Under the pieces are notes generated by a model. It had not been told where the DNA came from and ran no database searches. It worked only from the letters and a program-made list of their open reading frames with translations. Position numbers and translations under genes: made by a program. A DNA stretch of 64,000 nt from Letharia columbiana (taxonomy: Eukaryota; Ascomycota; Lecanoromycetes; Lecanorales; Parmeliaceae). The stretch is taken from positions 832,501-896,500 of the forward strand of contig NW_023501056.1 of the NCBI RefSeq assembly GCF_014066305.1, read 5' to 3'. Numbering within the stretch: the first letter of the stretch is position 1; each line of letters opens with the position of its first letter. This document shows, piece by piece, positions 59,920-64,000 of this stretch.

Positions 59920-61321
59920 CTATGCCGTGGCCTCCAGTGAAGACGCATTCCCAGGCAACGATTCGATCCCTGCCGCCGCCGCTGCTGCCGAGCTCATGGT
60001 CAGGAATATGTTGCCGAGATCTCCTATTGCGGGACCGTCAGCAATTTCCCTCGCTTCCTTCCTCGCATCCGATAATAAGTATGTAAGTAAGTGAGTCAAC
60101 TCACCAAGTCCCGTGTAAACCCCTCCCCGTCCAGCCCGCACGCACACGCTGAACACGGCCGTCACGGCCTCCCACATGCGATACCACGTGCTGATGTCGG
60201 ATGGACCGGTCGAGAAGATCTGAACGACGCATTTGTCGTCCGCTGCTCGCGTTCACAGATCCCGCGCGTCAGTTTTTATGTATCTGACGTACGTACGTAT
60301 ATACATGTGCACGTAACCCAGACTGCGATTTATGGAATCAAGCTCAAACGAACACGCTCGACGGTCGACACTTACACGAATCGATATACATGGGCAACCC
60401 CTGCTGCGTCTCGGGCGCGCTCCGGGGGCCGAATATCAGCCGCGCCACCCCGGCCGGCATGTCGCCCAGCACGTCGCGGCAAGACGTCCATTCCGGGCCG
60501 AAGGCGCCGCGGCAGCGCACCTTGGGCTCGTAGATGCCGAGGACGACGGCGAGGTTGTTGTCGCCGCCTGCGTACGTTCGAAAAATCACCATTGATCAGT
60601 AGTGCGTGGAAATTGACGGAATCGAAAGCCTTGCGATGGCCCAGGGAAAGCGTGATTTTCCTTTTTTTTTTTTGCATTTTGAGATCCTACCGGGTCGAGG
60701 AGGAAGTGAAGTGGTTGGCTTACCGATGTTGCGGGCGACGCCGCCCCGCGACTCGCCGCCCGCCGCGCACTGCAGGATCAGAGCGCTGGCGGCGCGTCGG
60801 ATCTGGCCGAGGCTGGCGAGGGCGGTGCGGGCGTCGTCGGAGACGAGGGTGGCTTGGAAGAAGCAGAGGGCGCGGTCTGTTTGTTGTCAACATGAGCATC
60901 GTCGCATTCACATATTACCATGCTCCAAGAAATGTATTGTGAGGCCTATAATATAACATAAAGCGGTTTCGGCCGATCACTGACCTCCCATGATCCGAAA
61001 CGGAAGCGGAAACACTATTGCTTCCAGCCCGGTATGACGGTTGCCCCATGTGTATTGCACCGAGTCGGGCGTGACGTGTTCCTTTGCGGATTCGCAGTCG
61101 ATGATGTTGGGGTTGAAGCCGAAGTGTTCGCCGCTGCAGCGGATGTCCAGGGCTGCGTCTTCGGTGGACGATGCGTTCGGCGTGGATGAGGTGGTGTTTG
61201 AGTTGACTGTGGGCAGGGAATGAGACAGGAGAGAAGAGGGAAGTGAGGGCGCTTGCAGTGGGCTTGCTAGGACGGGAATGAGGGAGAGGAGAGCGAAGGG
61301 TAGGCTACATGATAACACCAT
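59920..61321 (-). CDS. Secreted protein of unknown fungal family
   Basis: Five exons in reading order: 61321-60985, 60876-60724, 60567-60376, 60242-60105 and 60023-59920, all GT...AG and frame-consistent, giving 307 residues. The ATG at 61321 opens a signal peptide (MVLSCSLPFALLSLIPVLAS); an upstream in-frame ATG at 61375 would bury it. A Ser/Thr-rich spacer follows. The mature domain has RCSGEHFGFNP, DCESAKEHVTPD, LEAIVFPLPFRIMG, ALCFFQATLVSDD, AALILQCA-like and GGDNNLAVVLGIYEPKVRC, with regularly placed cysteines. I know this cysteine/aromatic pattern from uncharacterised ascomycete secreted proteins, without a function. The C-terminus is Ala-rich and lacks a GPI signal. Confidence 0.7.
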
Positions 61322-62880
61322 CTTCTGTACCGTGCTGCGGATCACCGGCACAGCTTTACTTGATCCCGATTTCACTACAAGACTTCTGGCATGGAAGTAG
61401 GAGATGAATCAAGAGCCAACGATAGCTCGTGTAGTCGTTGAATGACTCGACTTACGCGACTTGACTGTAGCCGCAACTGCCTCGCTTCGTACCATTGGCG
61501 CTCTTAAGCAGTGTGGCTCACAACCAGCGGCGCGGCTATATAAGCTTCAACGCATTGTGGTTTTTCCGAGGGCATCGTGCTATCATTCGTTACCTTCTGG
61601 GAGGTTCGAGTCGAAGGATGTCTCCAGCGTGCAGGTCTATGAACGGTGATGATCGCACTGCACAGCTGCACACACAGGAATGTTTGATAAGAAGCAAGAG
61701 ATGGAAGTGGAACACTTGTTTTGATTTAGACCGTGAACTCGAGCCAGCCGACGGGTCTAGCCAACACGCAGCAAGCCATTAACCCTGATGTCAGTAGTGG
61801 TAGCCACTGCCAGCAGTCATTGTTAATCGACTCCTCTTTGCCTTACTTTGACGTTGATCAGTAAGGGAAGTCCATGAATCAGTCGTCCCAGGCCGCGAGC
61901 AAAGTGCCTCATCCGTGATATCAGCGCCCCTTTGCAGTCTCAAAGAGCGCATCTGGCTAGCTGGTGCATAGCCAATCTCATCCTACTTCTCGAAAGCTCC
62001 GCAACGGTCATCCTTCTGATTGCATTACCGAGTGATTTCGAAAAGATGCTCAAGCATTGAAGCCGGGGAGCGGACCAATGATAGCGGACTGGGGTTCGAG
62101 ACATAGCACTCAGAGCAGATGATCCGCTTCCTCAAACTGGCTCCCGGCAAAAGATACTTGGTATGAGCTCCATTCCAGCAGTAAGTGCAGGTTCAGAATT
62201 CAACAGGCATCCTGATGCCTGTATTGAACGCGATGGTGGAAAAGATTGCGCATGTTGTCGAGCGATGAACGACTGGTTTTGCGGAAAACGAAGGACTCAT
62301 CGTCGATCAATTAGAATATCGCCGCCAACGCATTGATACAATACTCATGTCGCTCCTCGAGGTGGACGAGGCAATAATGCTAGGTATTCACCCCACGGAT
62401 GAAACCATATGCCTTGACAGCCAGCCGCGACCAGTAAATCTGTGGTTGTATTCAAATACTTCCGGTTACTTTTCTAGGGTGTGAAGGTATCATTGAAGCG
62501 CAAGATAAGAGATGCAGACCTCACGACGGGCCAAAATCCGCGCCAAGGAAATTCGGTGCGCATATGCAACGCTATCGAAATGTTACATGAGAGCGCAGGA
62601 GAAGTCTCTCAACATCAGTACGTTCGATGTAGACAATCTCATGCTGTCGTATTGAATTGAATGGAATAGTAATCGTCGTTGTCGCCCGTAGGACTTGCTT
62701 AAAACCCTCTTGGGCTAATTACAATATTATTACTTTTTTATGTACAGCTGGTCGACGCGATCTTATCCAAATCGCCAGAACAGTAGGGAAAGCCAAAGTC
62801 GACAGTGGCAGTTGTTCGATTACTGAGTAATCAACCATGCGGTTCGATCTTGCTTCCTAGCTTGGCGTCGGGCCTTTCAA
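61322..62880. other. Intergenic 1.56 kb
   Basis: Promoter of the secreted-protein gene on the left and the 3' end of the hydrolase gene on the right. No supported gene; the stretch from 61800 to 62800 has only short frames. Confidence 0.45.
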
Positions 62881-64000
62881 TCACAAGCCCTTCGATTGCA
62901 AGAACGTCTGGATCACGTCATACGCGCCGGTGGCGTTGTAGTGCAAGTTTATGCCGTGGCCCGAGTTGGGCTGGATGTACGCTGTGAAATCACCGGATGG
63001 CACCATGGGGAAGTTCATGGCCGCTGCTGCTGGGATCGAGGGAAGAGATGCATTGCCGGTGGCAAAACAGTTGCCTCCGCAGTATGGCAGGTCGTTCGCT
63101 GGGATTACATTAGCATGCTTGATGATTTGGGACTTGACGTGGTTCGGAAGAACTTACACCCGGTAACAATCAGCACTGGCCCAGCGAAGGCGTTCATCAT
63201 CGGCGGACTACCCAATGTCAACAGCTCGCCGACAGTGACAGGCTGCTTCGTGTTCTCGGCCACGAGCAAGAGACCAGGATCAAAGAAGCCAGGCAGGAAG
63301 AAGAGATACTGGTTGGCGCCAATGTTCGCGTTTGTCAAGTAGCCCGCAGGGTAGTTCAGACTTGGTGAAGAGGAATTTAGTCCCACAACGTAGTCCGTCA
63401 AGCTATACATTTTGAGAACAGACTCAACAGTAGATGACGAAATATTGGTGTTGAGGACAGACTCCACAGCAGATGAAGAGACATTGCCGAGGCGGAATGG
63501 CTGGTTGAGGTACGCTTGCTCAAAGTTGGACCCGGCCTCAAAGTAGCTGACGAAGGAAGCGTTCATCGAGAAGCCGGTCAGGACGATGCCGTCGGAGATG
63601 GTGGGGTACATATTGACAAGGGCATAAGTCTGGGCAGAGCCGAAGGAGTGACTGGACGTAACATTAGGATCTGCCCCTTCAAGAGTGTACTGATCATGCT
63701 CACCCAACGTGTGTGACTTTGCCGAATGTCTGTTTGACGCCTGGGAATGTACCATTGCGCAACATCATTGTCAGTTCAAACAAGGCTGCCATTTCTAAAG
63801 ACGCTTGGATCTCATCCACAGGCTCGCCGTGGGAGGAGTTGCCGATGCCCAAGCGGTCGTAGGAGAGTGTGCAGTACTTGTATACGTCGGTAGCAACATC
63901 GACGTAGCTGTAGTTGAAGTTGTCGTAAGAGAGATCCCAATATCTAGCGCCATTGTCAGCAAGACAACTCAAATCGAGTCAAATGAATCGACTCACGTCT
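62881..64000 (-). CDS. Secreted alpha/beta hydrolase (lipase/esterase-like), 5'-truncated
   Basis: Runs off the right edge of the window; exons in reading order: 64000-63997 (partial), 63943-63704, 63651-63158 and 63098-62881. The nucleophile elbow GHSFGS is rebuilt exactly across the 52-nt intron at 63703-63652. Upstream is SYDRLGIGNSSH, the usual strand before it. Late in the sequence PNSGHGINLHYNATGAYD supplies the catalytic His; the acid is probably in the VLIVTG...NDLPYCGGNC region. Many Asn-X-Ser/Thr sites suggest secretion, though the signal peptide is outside the window. This pattern fits fungal secreted alpha/beta hydrolases; substrate unknown. Confidence 0.82.

Noticed and set aside
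60091..60942. 283-codon plus-strand frame opposite the secreted protein
   Set aside because: It starts at a non-conserved ATG, is Arg-rich and is the shadow of the GC-rich exons of the minus-strand gene, which has consistent splice sites and a signal peptide.

Overview
The window reads as nuclear DNA of a filamentous ascomycete (Pezizomycotina). Genes are dense, lie on both strands and are split by short introns (about 45-110 nt, GT...AG with CTGAC/CTAAC-like branch sites). The gene content is fungal: SPX-ankyrin-GDPD protein, 2EXR/F-box-like protein, Tbf1-type telobox factor and many small secreted proteins. A Dothideomycete is my best guess, as inference only. All gene models were built by hand from reading frames and splice signals; no database search was possible.

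Left part (1-22 kb): the 3' part of an aquaporin, the Hsp90 co-chaperone p23, ESCRT-III Vps24, the mRNA export adaptor Yra1/ALY with an exceptionally long intron, a signal-peptide-bearing agmatinase-like ureohydrolase, an AT-rich inverted-repeat element (9.4-10.3 kb), a MATE transporter, a gene-poor stretch with a decayed coding fragment, ribosomal protein L26, a 1,464-residue C2H2/AT-hook protein and the CCCH protein Tma46.

Middle part (22-49 kb): the 60-residue oligosaccharyltransferase subunit Ost4, an unrecognised secreted protein, PRMT5, the DEAH helicase Prp43, several small hypothetical genes, the glycerophosphodiesterase Gde1, a 2EXR-like protein with a 379-bp hAT-like MITE upstream of it, and a 1,424-residue unrecognised protein.

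Right part (50-64 kb): the telomere-repeat factor Tbf1 and TAF10, followed by a region rich in secreted proteins: two tandem paralogous small cysteine-containing proteins, a larger secreted protein and a truncated secreted alpha/beta hydrolase. Many neighbours are head to head and probably share promoters: p23/VPS24, RPL26/C2H2, TMA46/OST4, PRMT5/PRP43, the 1,424-aa gene/TBF1, and TAF10/secreted protein.

The most interesting signals are the 1,098-nt intron inside the RRM of the Yra1 gene (budding-yeast YRA1 also has an unusually long, autoregulatory intron), a precisely bounded hAT-like MITE with 8-bp target duplication, and the tandem duplication of a small secreted-protein gene together with its promoter.
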